From the NCBI RefSeq assembly GCF_004337445.1, contig NZ_SJZB01000051.1, positions 23,516-87,515 on the forward strand: a stretch of DNA of 64,000 bases, given 5' to 3'. A program made the position numbers and the translations under genes. Under the pieces are notes generated by a model. That model was not told where the DNA came from, did not search any database, and saw only the letters and a list, made by a program, of their open reading frames with translations. Position 1 is the first letter of the stretch. Each line of letters opens with the position of its first letter. The stretch is from Parasulfuritortus cantonensis (lineage in GTDB: Bacteria > Pseudomonadota > Gammaproteobacteria > Burkholderiales > Thiobacillaceae). This document shows, one piece after another, positions 8,366-17,698 of this stretch.

Positions 8366-9142
8366 ATGCGCCATGCCCGAGCCATGCCCGGACTGACCCT
8401 GCTTAACGAAACGCCGACGGCCGATTGCGCCACCTGCCCGCATCGCGAGACCACGCTGCGCGAGGGCCGCTGCGCGCCCGGCGACAGTTGTCTGATCGCG
8501 CACAGCGGACGCCAGATCGAGCGCTTCCTGCGCCGCAATCCGGAGTACGCCGAGGCCTGCCTGGACGATCCGTTCTGGGAACGCCGCGCCATCGCCGTGC
8601 GCTACGCGCCCGTGGCCGCGATACGCGCCCTGGCGCGCGACCCCGACGAGGTGGTGCGCCGGGCGGTGGCGACGCGCCTGCCGGCCGACGAATTGACCGC
8701 CCTGATGAAGGACGAAGACCGCGAGGTGCGCATCACCGTGGCCGCGCGCCTGCCGGCCGCGTCCCTGGCGCGCATGATGCACGACCCCGACTACATGGTC
8801 CGCCTGCAGGTCGCCCACCGGCTGCCGCACGGCTCCCTGCCGCGCATGGCCCAGGACCCCGACCGCGAGGTGCGCAAGGAGGTGGCGCGCCGCCTGCCGC
8901 CGTTCGCCCTGGCCCGCCTGGCCGGCGACGAGGACGTCGAGGTGCGTGCCATTGCCGCCGGGCGTATGCTGCCCGACCAGGCCGCCGCCATGCTCGGCGA
9001 CGCCGACTGGACGGTGCGTCTGGCGGCCGCCCGGCAGGCGCCCCCGGAAACCCTGTCGGCCCTGGTCGACGACCCCGAATCCGACGTCCGGGCACTGGTC
9101 CTGGCACGCCTGAACGGAACCGCAGATCGAGAGGAAGCGTGA
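8366..9142 (+). CDS. 4Fe-4S-binding leucine-rich-repeat-variant (LRV) protein
   Basis: The 258-residue protein has a small N-terminal cysteine domain (C21, C24, C36, C42; spacing CX2CX11CX5C), then about eight repeats of roughly 24 residues built on the pattern D-x-x-x-V-R-x-x-V-A-x-R-L-P. This layout is that of the LRV protein found in the Azotobacter nif region, whose cysteines bind a [4Fe-4S] cluster and whose repeats form a helical superhelix. The NifA site and sigma54 promoter upstream support nif regulation. Its function in nitrogen fixation is not established; a docking or scaffold role is a guess. The next gene overlaps its stop (TGATG). Confidence 0.9.
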   Translation: MRHARAMPGLTLLNETPTADCATCPHRETTLREGRCAPGDSCLIAHSGRQIERFLRRNPEYAEACLDDPFWERRAIAVRYAPVAAIRALARDPDEVVRRAVATRLPADELTALMKDEDREVRITVAARLPAASLARMMHDPDYMVRLQVAHRLPHGSLPRMAQDPDREVRKEVARRLPPFALARLAGDEDVEVRAIAAGRMLPDQAAAMLGDADWTVRLAAARQAPPETLSALVDDPESDVRALVLARLNGTADREEA

Positions 9143-10104
9143 TGAGAGCCTGTACCCCGGACGACACCGTCCTGCAACGATTCATCGTCGAGCTGGAAGC
9201 GTCGCCGCCGAAACCGCACCACAGCGGCCTGCTGGCCTTCGCGGAGAGCCTGTCGCCCGAGTGCGCCTTCCGCTTCGCCCTCACCCAGGGCAGCTGGTAC
9301 CGGCCGGGCGGTCTGATCCGCACCGACGGCACCCGGGTGACGGACGACCTGGAACGCTGGGCGGACGAGGAGCTCGATGCCTGCGACGGGGATCTCGCGG
9401 AACTGATCGACCGCCATGCCGCCGAGGACCTGGTGGCGACGCGCCACGCCGGCCGGACCCACTATTTCGTCGCCCCGTACGGGCCCGGGCCGGCCGACTT
9501 CATGCAGTTGGAGGTCGAGGAACTGCAGGAGGTGCTCGACCGCCGCCTGATCGACCCCGAGCATCCGCCCACCGATCTCGACGAGCTGACCGACCCCATC
9601 GAACCCGTGGCCGTCGATGCCCACGCCGTGCACCGGCCCTATTACCGGTTCCGCCGCCTCACCGACATGCGCCGCGTGCTCGCCGGGCCGGCGCTGCCCG
9701 GCCTCGGGCCGACCCCGCTGGCGCGCTTCCTGATCGAGTGGGAACAGAGCCGGGCCGCCGAGAAGGGCCATTTCTGCGACCACTGGATCCTGGCCGTGCG
9801 CGAGCATCAGGACCGCTACCACAACAGGCTGACCAGCGCCGTGCCGGTGTCCCGGCACGCCCGCAAGCTGAAGAGCTTCCACTGGCACCCGGACCGGCGC
9901 GGCGTCGAGCTGGGCGACCAGATCCACGCCTTCGACCGGGCCGGCTATCCGTCGGCCTGGTATTTCCACCTGGTCGCCGGCGCGCTGACGCCGACGGCGG
10001 TGGCCTATGCCGCGGTCGAGGACATCGATTCCGGCTACGGCTACCTGGCCGAGAAGGACGCCGGCCTGCTGCGCGGCTGGGTCATGGCGCCCTATACCGT
10101 TTGA
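9142..10104 (+). CDS. nif-linked protein of unknown function
   Basis: The 320-residue protein belongs to no family I recognise. It is acidic, with no signal peptide or membrane segment, so cytoplasmic. Its C-terminal half has histidines and aromatics ([19 protein letters not shown], then [11 protein letters not shown]) that could bind a metal, but no known motif is formed. The start overlaps the LRV stop, so the two are translationally coupled and both depend on the NifA/sigma54 promoter upstream. The 115-base gap after it carries the promoter of nifE. Confidence 0.75.
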   Translation: MRACTPDDTVLQRFIVELEASPPKPHHSGLLAFAESLSPECAFRFALTQGSWYRPGGLIRTDGTRVTDDLERWADEELDACDGDLAELIDRHAAEDLVATRHAGRTHYFVAPYGPGPADFMQLEVEELQEVLDRRLIDPEHPPTDLDELTDPIEPVAVDAHAVHRPYYRFRRLTDMRRVLAGPALPGLGPTPLARFLIEWEQSRAAEKGHFCDHWILAVREHQDRYHNRLTSAVPVSRHARKLKSFHWHPDRRGVELGDQIHAFDRAGYPSAWYFHLVAGALTPTAVAYAAVEDIDSGYGYLAEKDAGLLRGWVMAPYTV

Positions 10105-10109
10105 GCCCT

Positions 10110-10125
10110 TGTCGCGAAAGCGACA
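10110..10125. promoter_or_regulatory. NifA upstream activator sequence of nifE
   Basis: TGTCGCGAAAGCGACA is a perfect TGT-N10-ACA NifA site and is fully palindromic. It starts six bases after the preceding stop codon and 46 bases before the -24 element, which is close but workable. Confidence 0.85.
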
Positions 10126-10162
10126 AAACAATGGCGGAGCGAAATCCAGTCAAAACAATGGC
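10124..10162 (+). repeat. 12-base direct repeat in the nifE promoter region
   Basis: CAAAACAATGGC occurs at 10124-10135 and 10151-10162, so the copies start 27 bases apart, between the NifA site and the sigma54 promoter. The first copy overlaps the end of the NifA site. It does not fit the IHF consensus. Its meaning is unknown. Confidence 0.6.
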
Positions 10163-10170
10163 ATAGCAGT

Positions 10171-10186
10171 TGGCACGGGGCTTGCA
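10171..10186 (+). promoter_or_regulatory. Sigma54 promoter of nifE
   Basis: TGGCACG-N4-TTGCA matches the -24/-12 consensus perfectly. The predicted start near 10197 gives a leader of about 23 bases before nifE. The unit is therefore transcribed separately from the LRV operon. Confidence 0.92.
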
Positions 10187-10219
10187 GAGTGTCATGGGCG
10201 TAATCACCGGGTGACCACC

Positions 10220-11626
10220 ATGCAAACCACCAAACAGATCGCCGAACTGCTCAACGAACCTGCCTGCAGCCACAACGCCAAGGAGAAGTCCGGCTGCGCC
10301 AAGACCAAGCCCGGCGCCACCGCCGGGGGCTGCGCGTTCGACGGCGCCCAGATCGCCCTGCTGCCGATCGCCGACGTCGCCCACGTGGTGCACGGGCCGA
10401 TCGCCTGTGCCGGTTCCTCCTGGGACAACCGCGGCACCCGGTCCTCGGGCCAGACCCTGTACAAGATCGGCATGACCACCGACCTGACCGAGCAGGACGT
10501 GATCATGGGCCGGGGCGAAAAGCGCCTCTTCCACGCCATCAAGCAGGCCGCCGAGGAATATGCGCCGGCCGCCGTGTTCGTCTACAACACCTGCGTCCCC
10601 GCCCTCACCGGCGACGACGTCGAGGCGGTCTGCAAGGCGGCCGCCGAGCGGGTCGGGGTGCCGGTGGTGCCGGTCGACGCGGCCGGTTTCTACGGCACCA
10701 AGAACCTGGGCAACCGGCTGGCCGGCGAGGCCATGTTCAAGTACGTCATCGGTACCCGGGAGCCGGACCCGGCGCCGCCCCACCCGGCCGGCATCAAGAC
10801 CCACGACGTCTGCCTGGTCGGCGAGTACAACATCGCCGGCGAGTTCTGGCACGTCGCGCCGCTGTTCGACGAACTGGGCCTGCGCATCCTGGGCAACCTG
10901 TCGGGCGACGCCCGCTTCCGCGACATCCAGACCATGCACCGGGCCGAGGCCAACATGGTGGTGTGCGCCAAGGCCCTGCTCAACGTCGCCCGCAAGCTGC
11001 AGACCAACTACGGCGTGCCCTACTTCGAGGGCAGCTTCTACGGCGTCACCGACACCTCCAACGCCTTCCGCGAACTGGCCCGCCTGATCGGCGACCCCGA
11101 CCTCGCGGCCCGCACCGAGGCCATGATCGCCCGCGAGGAGGCCAAGGCGCATGCCGCCCTGGAACCCTGGCGCGCCCGCCTCAAGGGCAAGCGCGTGCTC
11201 CTCTACACCGGCGGCGTGAAGTCCTGGTCCATCGTCTCCGCCCTGCAGGACCTGGGCATGGAAGTGGTGGCCACGGGGACCAACAAGTCCACCGAGGAGG
11301 ACAAGGAGCGCATCCGCGAGATCATGGGCGAGAAGACCAAGATGATCACCGACGGCAGCCCCAAGGCCCTGATCGGCATCGTGCGGGAATACGGTGCCGA
11401 CATCCTGATCGCCGGCGGCCGCAACATGTACACTGCGCTCAAGGCGCGCATCCCCTTCCTCGACATCAACCAGGAGCGCGAATTCGCCTACGCCGGCTAC
11501 CAAGGCATGGCCGAACTGGCACGCCAGCTCGCCCTGACCATGGAAAGCCCGGTCTGGGCGGCCGTGCGCAAGCCGGCGCCCTGGCGGACCAGCGAGGCGC
11601 CCGGCCAGGCGATGTCGGCGCCCTGA
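10220..11626 (+). CDS. nifE: Nitrogenase FeMo-cofactor scaffold subunit NifE
   Basis: The 468-residue protein is the alpha-like subunit of the NifEN scaffold on which the FeMo-cofactor precursor (L-cluster) is matured before transfer to NifDK. Family landmarks are an N-terminal cysteine-rich stretch, [19 protein letters not shown] (the cluster-binding region), [16 protein letters not shown], and a C-terminal [18 protein letters not shown]. The length agrees with known NifE (about 475). It has its own NifA site and sigma54 promoter but no clear ribosome site. Unusually, its partner nifN does not follow; it lies about 17 kb downstream in a separate unit, and a PAS/GGDEF/EAL gene follows instead. 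Confidence 0.97.
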   Translation: MQTTKQIAELLNEPACSHNAKEKSGCAKTKPGATAGGCAFDGAQIALLPIADVAHVVHGPIACAGSSWDNRGTRSSGQTLYKIGMTTDLTEQDVIMGRGEKRLFHAIKQAAEEYAPAAVFVYNTCVPALTGDDVEAVCKAAAERVGVPVVPVDAAGFYGTKNLGNRLAGEAMFKYVIGTREPDPAPPHPAGIKTHDVCLVGEYNIAGEFWHVAPLFDELGLRILGNLSGDARFRDIQTMHRAEANMVVCAKALLNVARKLQTNYGVPYFEGSFYGVTDTSNAFRELARLIGDPDLAARTEAMIAREEAKAHAALEPWRARLKGKRVLLYTGGVKSWSIVSALQDLGMEVVATGTNKSTEEDKERIREIMGEKTKMITDGSPKALIGIVREYGADILIAGGRNMYTALKARIPFLDINQEREFAYAGYQGMAELARQLALTMESPVWAAVRKPAPWRTSEAPGQAMSAP

Positions 11627-11648
11627 GCCCCCGGCGCCGGCGGCGCGC

Positions 11649-11675
11649 TCAAGTTTGCCGCCCGGCGTCCGATAT
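11649..11675 (+). promoter_or_regulatory. Sigma28 (FliA)-like promoter ahead of the PAS/GGDEF/EAL gene
   Basis: TCAAGTTT-N11-TCCGATAT agrees with the flagellar sigma28 consensus TAAAGTTT-N11-GCCGATAA at 7 of 8 and 6 of 8 positions, with exact spacing. A similar element precedes the SCPU pilus genes. Inference only. Confidence 0.5.
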
Positions 11676-11689
11676 CCGGGGCAGTGCCT

Positions 11690-11720
11690 GACGCAGCCGG
11701 CCTTCCGGGCCGGCTGCGTC
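11690..11720. terminator. 13-bp perfect hairpin between nifE and the c-di-GMP gene
   Basis: A 13-base perfect stem with a five-base loop (TTCCG) lies 64 bases after the nifE stop. No run of T follows, so it is not a classic Rho-independent terminator. It may act as an mRNA 3' stabiliser for nifE, or be part of the leader of the next gene. Confidence 0.45.
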
Positions 11721-11842
11721 GATTCGTCCCCGGGGGCCGCCCATGCATCCGTATCGTTTGGCCGTGCAGTCCATCCGCCACCACGCCGTGGCGCAGCCGC
11801 ACCGGCAGTGCCGGGGGATCGGCTGCGGCCCGAGTCCGGGGC

Positions 11843-14800
11843 ATGCAGCCGGCTGACCTCCATCGGCGCCTGGTCGCCGGTATCCCCGACCACATCGCCG
11901 TGGTCGGCTGCGATTACGTCTACCTGTGGGTCAACGACGCCTATCTGGCCGCCCACGGCCGCGCGCGCGCGGCCATCGAGGGCCACCACGTCACCGACCT
12001 GTTCGAGCCGGGGGTGTTCGAGGCGGTCATCAAGCCGCGCCTGGACCGCTGCTTCGCGGGTGCGGAAGTGCACTACGCGGACTGGTTCGCCTTCCCGGTC
12101 CTCGGGCGGCGCTACATGAACGTCATCTACACCCCCTATCGGCAGGACGCCGGTCCGGTTGCCGGCGCCATCGTCTGCGCCCGCGACGTGACCGATCAGC
12201 GCCTGGCGCAGGAGGCCCTGCTGGCGAGCGAGGCGAACTACCGCAACCTGTTCGAGAACATGCTGCACGGTTATGCCTATTGCCGCCTGCTCTACGACAA
12301 CGGTCGCGCGGTTGACTATCGCTTCCTGGTCGTCAATCCGGCTTTCGAAAACCTGACCGGCCTGCGCGACGTGGTCGGCCACAAGGTGAGCCAGGTGATT
12401 CCGGGCTTCCTGGACAGCAACCCGGAGCTGTTCGCGGCCTACGACCGGGTCGCCCAGAGCGGCCAACCGGAGAAGTTCGAGACCTACGTGCCCGGGCTCG
12501 ACCGCTGGTTCAGCGTTTCCGTCTATTGTCCGCAGCCCGAGCATGTCGTGATCGTCTTCGACAACGTCACCGACAGCCGGCGCACCCAGCGTGCCCTCGA
12601 GAACGAGCGCGAGCGGATCCGCCTGCTCCTGGACTCCATGGCCGAGGGCATGTACGGGGTCGACCAGGCCGGCGTCTGCACCTTCGTCAACAAGGCCGGC
12701 CTGGCCATGCTCGGCTACGACGACCCCGGCCAGGTCGTCGGCCACCCCATCCACCAGCTCATCCATCATCACCATGCCGACGGCCGCCCGTATCCGCCCG
12801 AGGCCTGCCGCGTCTACCAGGCCTACCGGCACGACGCGGGCGTGCACATCGACGACGAGGTGTTCTGGCGCCGCGACGGCAGCGCCTTTCCGGTCGAATA
12901 CTGGTCCTATCCGCTGCGCCAGGACGGCCAGGTGATCGGCTCCGTGGTGACCTTCCTGGACATCAGCGAGCGCCGCCAGGGCGAAGCGCGCCTGTTCGAG
13001 GCGACCCAGATGCTCAAGGTGGTGATCGACACGGTCCCCCATTACGTTTTCTGGAAGGACCGGCAATCCCGTTTCCTGGGCGCCAACCGGGCGTTCGCCC
13101 GGCTCGCCGGCCTGGACGACCCCGCCGAACTGGTCGGCTGCGACGACTACCAGTTCCACTGGCGCGCCTATGCCGCGCTGTACCAGGCCGACGACGCCCA
13201 GGTGATGGCCAGCGAGACGGCCAAGCTGAACATCATCGAACCGATCGACCTCGAGGGCGAGACGCGCTGGCTGGAGACCAGCAAGGAGCCGTTGCGCGAC
13301 CCGCGCGGCCAGGTGATCGGCGTGGTCGGCATCTTCCGGGACGTGACCGAGCGCATCCGTGCCGAGGAAAAGCTGCGCCAGGCCGCCAAGGTGTTCGAGA
13401 GCACCACCGAGGGGGTGATGATCACGGCGCTCGACGGCAAGGTCATCGCGGTCAACCAGGCCTTCACCGACATCACCGGCTACAGCGAAGCCGAGGTCCT
13501 GGGCGGCAACCCGCGCCAGCTCAAGTCGAGCCGCCACGAGGCGGACTTCTACCGCACCATGTGGCAGGAGATCCGGGACAAGGGGCTCTGGCAGGGCGAG
13601 ATCTGGAACCGGCGCAAGAGCGGCGAGATCTACCCGGAGTGGCTGACCATCAACACGGTGCGCGACCAGGCCGGGCGGCCGATCAACTACGTCGGCGTGT
13701 TCTCGGACATCAGCGCGGTGAAGCAGACCGAGGCCAAGCTCAACTTCCTGGCCCACCACGACCCGCTCACCGAGCTGCCCAACCGGATGCTGTTCAACGA
13801 CCGCCTCGAGCATGCCATCCAGCGCGCCAAGCGGGAGAGCGCACGGCTCGCCCTGCTGTTCATCGACCTGGACCAGTTCAAGCACGTCAACGACAGCCTG
13901 GGCCACCCGATCGGCGACAAGCTGCTCTGCCTGGTGGCGCAGGTGCTGAGCGCCAGCGTCCGCGCCGAGGACAGCGTCGCCCGCCTGGGCGGGGACGAGT
14001 TCGTGGTCCTGCTGGAAGGCATCGCCGACGTCGACTACGCCAGCGACGTGGCGCGCAAGATACTCGCCGCCCTGATCAAGCCGCATCGCCTGGATGGCCA
14101 CGACCTCGTGGTCGGCGCCAGCATCGGCATCAGCGCCTACCCGGAGGACGGCGGCGACGCCGCCACCCTGCTGCGCAACGCCGACACGGCGATGTACCAC
14201 TCCAAGGCCGAGGGCCGGAACACCTTCCGCTACTACAGCGCCGAGTTGACCCGCTCGGCGCGCGAGCGCCTCACCCTGGAGGGCGAGCTGCGCCAGGCCA
14301 TCGAGCGCGGCGAGTTCGAGCTCCACTACCAGCCGCAGGTCGCGGTCGCCGACGGCGCCATCGTCGGGGTCGAGGCGCTGGTGCGCTGGCGCCACCGCGT
14401 CGGCGGGCTCATCTCGCCGGCGCGCTTCATTCCCCTGGCCGAGGAGACCGGCCTCATCGTGCCGCTCGGCGAGTGGGTCTTGCGGACCGCCTGCGCGCAA
14501 TTCCAGGCCTGGCGGAACGACCCCAGCCTGTCGCCCTTCACCCTGGCGGTCAACCTGTCGCCGCGCCAGTTCCGCAACAAGGGCCTGGTCCAGCTGGTCC
14601 GCGCCATCCTGGAGGAGACCGGCATGCCGCCCCGGCAACTGGAGCTGGAGATCACCGAAGGGGCGGTCATGGAGCAGCCGGAGGCGGCGCGCAGCACCCT
14701 GTTGGCGTTGAAGTCGCTCGGCATCAAACTGGCCATCGACGACTTCGGTACCGGCTACTCCTCCCTGGCCTACCTGCGCCGCTTCCCGATCAACGTCCTG

Positions 14801-15049
14801 AAGATCGACCAGAGCTTCATGCGCGACATCCCGAACGACGTCGGCGCCAGCGAGATCGCCGCCACCATCATCGCCATGGCGCGCAACCTGAACCTGAAGG
14901 TACTCGCCGAGGGGGTGGAGACGGGCGACCAGCTCGCCTTCCTGATGGCGCGCGGCTGCGACTATTCGCAGGGCTATCTGCACAGCCGGCCGCTCGACGG
15001 GGACGCCTTCGCGGCCCTGTTGCGGGGTTCGCCGCGGCTGCGCACCTGA
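11843..15049 (+). CDS. Multi-PAS GGDEF/EAL protein (c-di-GMP synthesis/breakdown)
   Basis: The 1068-residue cytoplasmic protein has about five PAS-type sensor domains in a row (roughly 1-640), then a GGDEF domain with an intact RLGGDEF near residue 715 and an EAL domain (EALVRW near 842, [10 protein letters not shown] later). Both catalytic signatures are present, so it could make or degrade cyclic di-GMP; which activity dominates cannot be told. One PAS domain contains an unusual [12 protein letters not shown] histidine patch that recurs in the sensor at 42210-44498. No signal peptide or membrane segment is seen. I chose the start at MQPADL because upstream sequence in frame is low-complexity; GTG at 11684 is an alternative. 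Confidence 0.9.
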   Translation: MQPADLHRRLVAGIPDHIAVVGCDYVYLWVNDAYLAAHGRARAAIEGHHVTDLFEPGVFEAVIKPRLDRCFAGAEVHYADWFAFPVLGRRYMNVIYTPYRQDAGPVAGAIVCARDVTDQRLAQEALLASEANYRNLFENMLHGYAYCRLLYDNGRAVDYRFLVVNPAFENLTGLRDVVGHKVSQVIPGFLDSNPELFAAYDRVAQSGQPEKFETYVPGLDRWFSVSVYCPQPEHVVIVFDNVTDSRRTQRALENERERIRLLLDSMAEGMYGVDQAGVCTFVNKAGLAMLGYDDPGQVVGHPIHQLIHHHHADGRPYPPEACRVYQAYRHDAGVHIDDEVFWRRDGSAFPVEYWSYPLRQDGQVIGSVVTFLDISERRQGEARLFEATQMLKVVIDTVPHYVFWKDRQSRFLGANRAFARLAGLDDPAELVGCDDYQFHWRAYAALYQADDAQVMASETAKLNIIEPIDLEGETRWLETSKEPLRDPRGQVIGVVGIFRDVTERIRAEEKLRQAAKVFESTTEGVMITALDGKVIAVNQAFTDITGYSEAEVLGGNPRQLKSSRHEADFYRTMWQEIRDKGLWQGEIWNRRKSGEIYPEWLTINTVRDQAGRPINYVGVFSDISAVKQTEAKLNFLAHHDPLTELPNRMLFNDRLEHAIQRAKRESARLALLFIDLDQFKHVNDSLGHPIGDKLLCLVAQVLSASVRAEDSVARLGGDEFVVLLEGIADVDYASDVARKILAALIKPHRLDGHDLVVGASIGISAYPEDGGDAATLLRNADTAMYHSKAEGRNTFRYYSAELTRSARERLTLEGELRQAIERGEFELHYQPQVAVADGAIVGVEALVRWRHRVGGLISPARFIPLAEETGLIVPLGEWVLRTACAQFQAWRNDPSLSPFTLAVNLSPRQFRNKGLVQLVRAILEETGMPPRQLELEITEGAVMEQPEAARSTLLALKSLGIKLAIDDFGTGYSSLAYLRRFPINVLKIDQSFMRDIPNDVGASEIAATIIAMARNLNLKVLAEGVETGDQLAFLMARGCDYSQGYLHSRPLDGDAFAALLRGSPRLRT

Positions 15050-15080
15050 GCCGCCGGGCCGGGCTGAGTAGGAAAGCGGA

Positions 15081-15109
15081 TTGCCTGTAGCGCAGGCAGG
15101 GGTTATAAA
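15081..15109 (+). promoter_or_regulatory. Sigma70 promoter of the small lipoprotein gene
   Basis: TTGCCT, a 17-base spacer and TATAAA form a good housekeeping promoter. The predicted start is about 33 bases before the lipoprotein ATG. Confidence 0.7.
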
Positions 15110-15149
15110 ATCCAACCCGTCGTCGCAATCCACCAAGGGAGCGTTCAGC

Positions 15150-15530
15150 ATGTCTAGGTTCAGCCCGGTATTCCTGTTGCCCGTCGTTCTGGCCGCCTGC
15201 CAAAGCGTGCCCGGTCCCGGCTGGTACAACCCGGACAAACCCCTGAGTGCCTTCGACTACGACTTCTATTCCTGCCGGATGATGGTCCTCCAGACCACCC
15301 CGCCGGCGGAGGCCCCGCTCGCCAACGCCGTCTATTCGCAGTGCTACATGTACGGCAACGTCCAGCAGTGCTGGCAGCAGCAGGCGCCCATCTACCCGAA
15401 CCAGAACGCCAGCCCCGATCCGGCCTGGAACGCCAAGGTCGAGGGCCTGACCAACGAATGCCTGGCCCGCCAGGGCTGGACCCGGCGCGGCGGCGAGCCG
15501 GCGGCGGCCGGCGACGGCGCGGCCAAGTAG
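15150..15530 (+). CDS. Small lipoprotein of unknown function
   Basis: The 126-residue product has a lipoprotein signal peptide with the lipobox LAAC at about residues 14-17, so it should be lipid-anchored in the envelope. The mature part has several cysteines and is rich in Gln, Tyr and Trp (QCYMYGNVQQCWQQQAP). I do not recognise the family; such short proteins are common near envelope genes in betaproteobacteria. AAGGGAG lies nine bases before the ATG, and a sigma70 promoter lies upstream. It ends 18 bases from the convergent 42-residue gene. Confidence 0.75.
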   Translation: MSRFSPVFLLPVVLAACQSVPGPGWYNPDKPLSAFDYDFYSCRMMVLQTTPPAEAPLANAVYSQCYMYGNVQQCWQQQAPIYPNQNASPDPAWNAKVEGLTNECLARQGWTRRGGEPAAAGDGAAK

Positions 15531-15548
15531 CGGCGGCGCGGGCCGCCG

Positions 15549-15677
15549 TCAGGCCCGGGTCAGCGCCTCGGTGAGCGGCGCGTAGAGGCCGGCCAGCACC
15601 TCGCCGTACCAGGGCACGAATTCAAGGGTGAGGAAGCCGAGCGAGAGGCTCAGGATGAGGGGCTGGATGTAACGCAT
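15549..15677 (-). CDS. 42-residue membrane-associated protein behind a c-di-GMP riboswitch
   Basis: The product reads MRYIQPLILSLSLGFLTLEF at its N-terminus and continues with VPWYGEVLAGLYAPLTEALTRA. Residues 4-20 are hydrophobic enough for one short membrane helix, followed by an amphipathic tail. An AAAGGAAAG ribosome site lies five bases before the ATG, which is strong support for translation. It is the only gene between the riboswitch and the convergent lipoprotein gene, so it is the likely target of the switch. No family is recognised. Confidence 0.65.
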   Translation of the reverse strand: MRYIQPLILSLSLGFLTLEFVPWYGEVLAGLYAPLTEALTRA

Positions 15678-15757
15678 GATCTTTCCTTTGCTAACGAGGT
15701 ATTGGAAAGACCGTCACGCTGGAGTGGCGCCCGGTGGGCGCGCGAGTCCCGGCGGAT

Positions 15758-15856
15758 GGCCGAGATCTCAGGCTGGGTGGCAACCCCGCTATCTGGCGTA
15801 CCAGACCGGAAGCTTTGCGTCACCGCGTCGCCGCGGGTATGCCTTTGATCACGGCC
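15758..15856 (-). promoter_or_regulatory. Cyclic di-GMP-I (GEMM) riboswitch
   Basis: Read on the minus strand, the conserved parts occur in order: AAAGGCATACC, a four-base-pair hairpin capped by a GCGA (GNRA) tetraloop, GTGACGCAAAGC, TTCCGG, a short stem with loop TACG, and ATAGCGGGGTTGCC. These are the core sequences of the GEMM-I class, compared from memory with the Vibrio Vc2 aptamer. The base aligned with G20 of Vc2 is G, which fits c-di-GMP rather than cGAMP. An outer helix with one mismatch (GGCCGTGATC with GATCTCGGCC) closes the element. About 80 bases separate it from the 42-residue gene. No T-run terminator is seen, so ON or OFF action cannot be told. Confidence 0.85.
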
Positions 15857-16057
15857 CCAGGATAACCCGACAAAAATAGTCGGACAAGAAGTACAACTAC
15901 TTGAAAACACGCGTTTTCATCGAAAACATTTCTATCGCTCCGATAGCCTGATGCTATGACGCGCCGGGAGCGCCGCGGGCGCCTGCCGGCGTCGGCTCCC
16001 GGCGCGGCGGACACATAGCCCTGCGCCCGGCCGGGGTGCCGCGATAGAATGCGCGCC
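15857..16057. other. Non-coding, AT-richer gap with four small hairpins
   Basis: No gene is seen here. The gap holds inverted repeats CCGAC/GTCGG (15867-15883), AAGTA-CAAC-TACTT (15889-15902), GAAAAC-ACGC-GTTTTC (15903-15918) and CTATCG-CTC-CGATAG (15932-15946). The riboswitch transcript must start in this stretch, but no convincing -35/-10 pair was found. At the right end GATAGAAT just before the FAD-gene start may be a -10 box giving a nearly leaderless mRNA. Confidence 0.5.
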
Positions 16058-17698
16058 ATGCTGCGTCTCACCGAAATCAAGCTCCCCCTGGACCACCCGG
16101 ACGCCGACCTGAAGGCGGCGATCCTGAAGAAGCTGGCCCTGCGCGATGCCGACCTGCTCGCCTACACGGTGTTCCGGCGCGGCTACGACGCGCGCAAGAA
16201 GGCCGACATCCATTTCGTCTACACCGTCGATTGCGAGTTGAAGGACGAGAAGGCGGTCTTGCAGCGCCTGCGCGACGACCGTCACGTCTCGGTGACGCCG
16301 GACATGCGCTACCGCTACGTCGCCCGGGCGCCGGACGGGCTGGCGGAACGCCCGGTGGTCATCGGCATGGGCCCGTGCGGCCTGTTCGCCGGCCTGATCC
16401 TGGCCCAGATGGGTTTCCGCCCCATCATCCTTGAACGCGGCAAGGCGGTGCGCGAGCGGACCCAGGATACCTGGGGCCTGTGGCGCAAGGGCAAGCTGAA
16501 CCCCGAGTCCAACGTCCAGTTCGGCGAGGGCGGTGCCGGCACCTTCTCGGACGGCAAGCTGCACAGCCAGATCAAGGACCCCGGCTACCGCGGCCGCAAG
16601 GTCCTCACCGAGTTCGTCGAGGCCGGCGCGCCGGGCGAGATCGTTTGGGTCAGCAAGCCGCACATCGGCACCTTCAAGCTGGTCGGCATGGTCGAACGTA
16701 TGCGCGCCAAGATCATCGCCCTGGGCGGCGAGGTACGCTTCCAGGCCCGGGTCGACGACTTCGAGATCGCGCGCGACGCGGAGGGCAACGGCCAGGTCAC
16801 CGGCGTGCGGCTGGCGGCCCATGACGACCGTCCGGCCGAACGCATCGCGACCCGCCACGTCGTCCTCGCGGTCGGCCACAGCGCGCGCGACACCTTCTAC
16901 AAGCTGTACGAGCGCGGCGTCCATATGGAGGCCAAGCCGTTCTCCATCGGCTTCCGGGTCGAGCATCCGCAGTCGCTCATCGACCAGGCCCGGTTCGGCA
17001 AGTTCGCCGGCCACCCGGCCCTGGGCGCGGCCGACTACAAGCTGGTCCACCATTGCGGCAACGGCCGCGCCGTCTACTCGTTCTGCATGTGCCCGGGCGG
17101 CACCGTGGTGGCCGCCACCTCCGAGGAAGGCCGCGTCGTCACCAACGGCATGAGCCAGTACTCGCGCAACGAGCGCAATGCGAATGCCGCCCTGGTGGTG
17201 GGCATCACGCCCGACGACTACCCGGGCCATCCGCTCGCCGGCATCGAGTTCCAGCGCCGCCTGGAGGAGGCTGCCTTCAAGGCCGGCGGCGGCACCTACG
17301 CGGCCCCGGCCCAGAAGGTCGGCGACTTCCTGGCCGGCCGGCCGTCCACCGACCTGGGCAGCGTGACGCCGTCCTACACCCCGGGCGTGCACCCGACCGA
17401 CCTGGCCACCTGTCTGCCCGACTACGCGGTCGCCGCCATCCGCGAGGCCCTGGTCGCCTTCGGCAAACAGATCAGGGGCTTCGACATGGCCGATGCCCTG
17501 CTCACCGGCGTGGAGACGCGCACCTCGTCGCCGGTGCGGGTCACCCGCGAGCGCCAGAGCCTGCAGAGCCTGAACACCCGCGGCCTGTACCCGGGCGGCG
17601 AGGGGGCCGGCTACGCCGGCGGCATCCTGTCGGCCGCGGTGGATGGCATCGAGTTGGCCGAGGCGGTGGCGCTCGACATGGTCGCTGCCTCCGCCTGA
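16058..17698 (+). CDS. FAD-dependent NAD(P)-type oxidoreductase (COG2509-like)
   Basis: The 546-residue protein starts with a small alpha/beta domain, then the FAD-binding GMGPCGLFAGLILAQMG near residue 105 and a second dehydrogenase-type segment (VVLAVGHSARDTFYKL). VQFGEGGAGTFSDGKL and the C-terminal NTRGLYPGGEGAGYAGGI are hallmarks of a widespread family often named uncharacterised FAD-dependent dehydrogenase. The natural substrate is not known. An ATG three codons upstream is possible. Its last 88 bases overlap the convergent HD-GYP gene. Confidence 0.85.
   Translation: MLRLTEIKLPLDHPDADLKAAILKKLALRDADLLAYTVFRRGYDARKKADIHFVYTVDCELKDEKAVLQRLRDDRHVSVTPDMRYRYVARAPDGLAERPVVIGMGPCGLFAGLILAQMGFRPIILERGKAVRERTQDTWGLWRKGKLNPESNVQFGEGGAGTFSDGKLHSQIKDPGYRGRKVLTEFVEAGAPGEIVWVSKPHIGTFKLVGMVERMRAKIIALGGEVRFQARVDDFEIARDAEGNGQVTGVRLAAHDDRPAERIATRHVVLAVGHSARDTFYKLYERGVHMEAKPFSIGFRVEHPQSLIDQARFGKFAGHPALGAADYKLVHHCGNGRAVYSFCMCPGGTVVAATSEEGRVVTNGMSQYSRNERNANAALVVGITPDDYPGHPLAGIEFQRRLEEAAFKAGGGTYAAPAQKVGDFLAGRPSTDLGSVTPSYTPGVHPTDLATCLPDYAVAAIREALVAFGKQIRGFDMADALLTGVETRTSSPVRVTRERQSLQSLNTRGLYPGGEGAGYAGGILSAAVDGIELAEAVALDMVAASA

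Noticed and set aside
11690..11720. Calling the 13-base hairpin a proven terminator
   Set aside because: It has no T run, so it is listed only as a possible terminator or stabiliser.
10082..15238. A very long open frame on the minus strand (over 1700 codons)
   Set aside because: It runs antisense to nifE and the PAS/GGDEF/EAL gene, which have clear domains. Its product is low-complexity (Gly, Val, Asp, Arg, His), as expected from the mirror frame of GC-rich codons.
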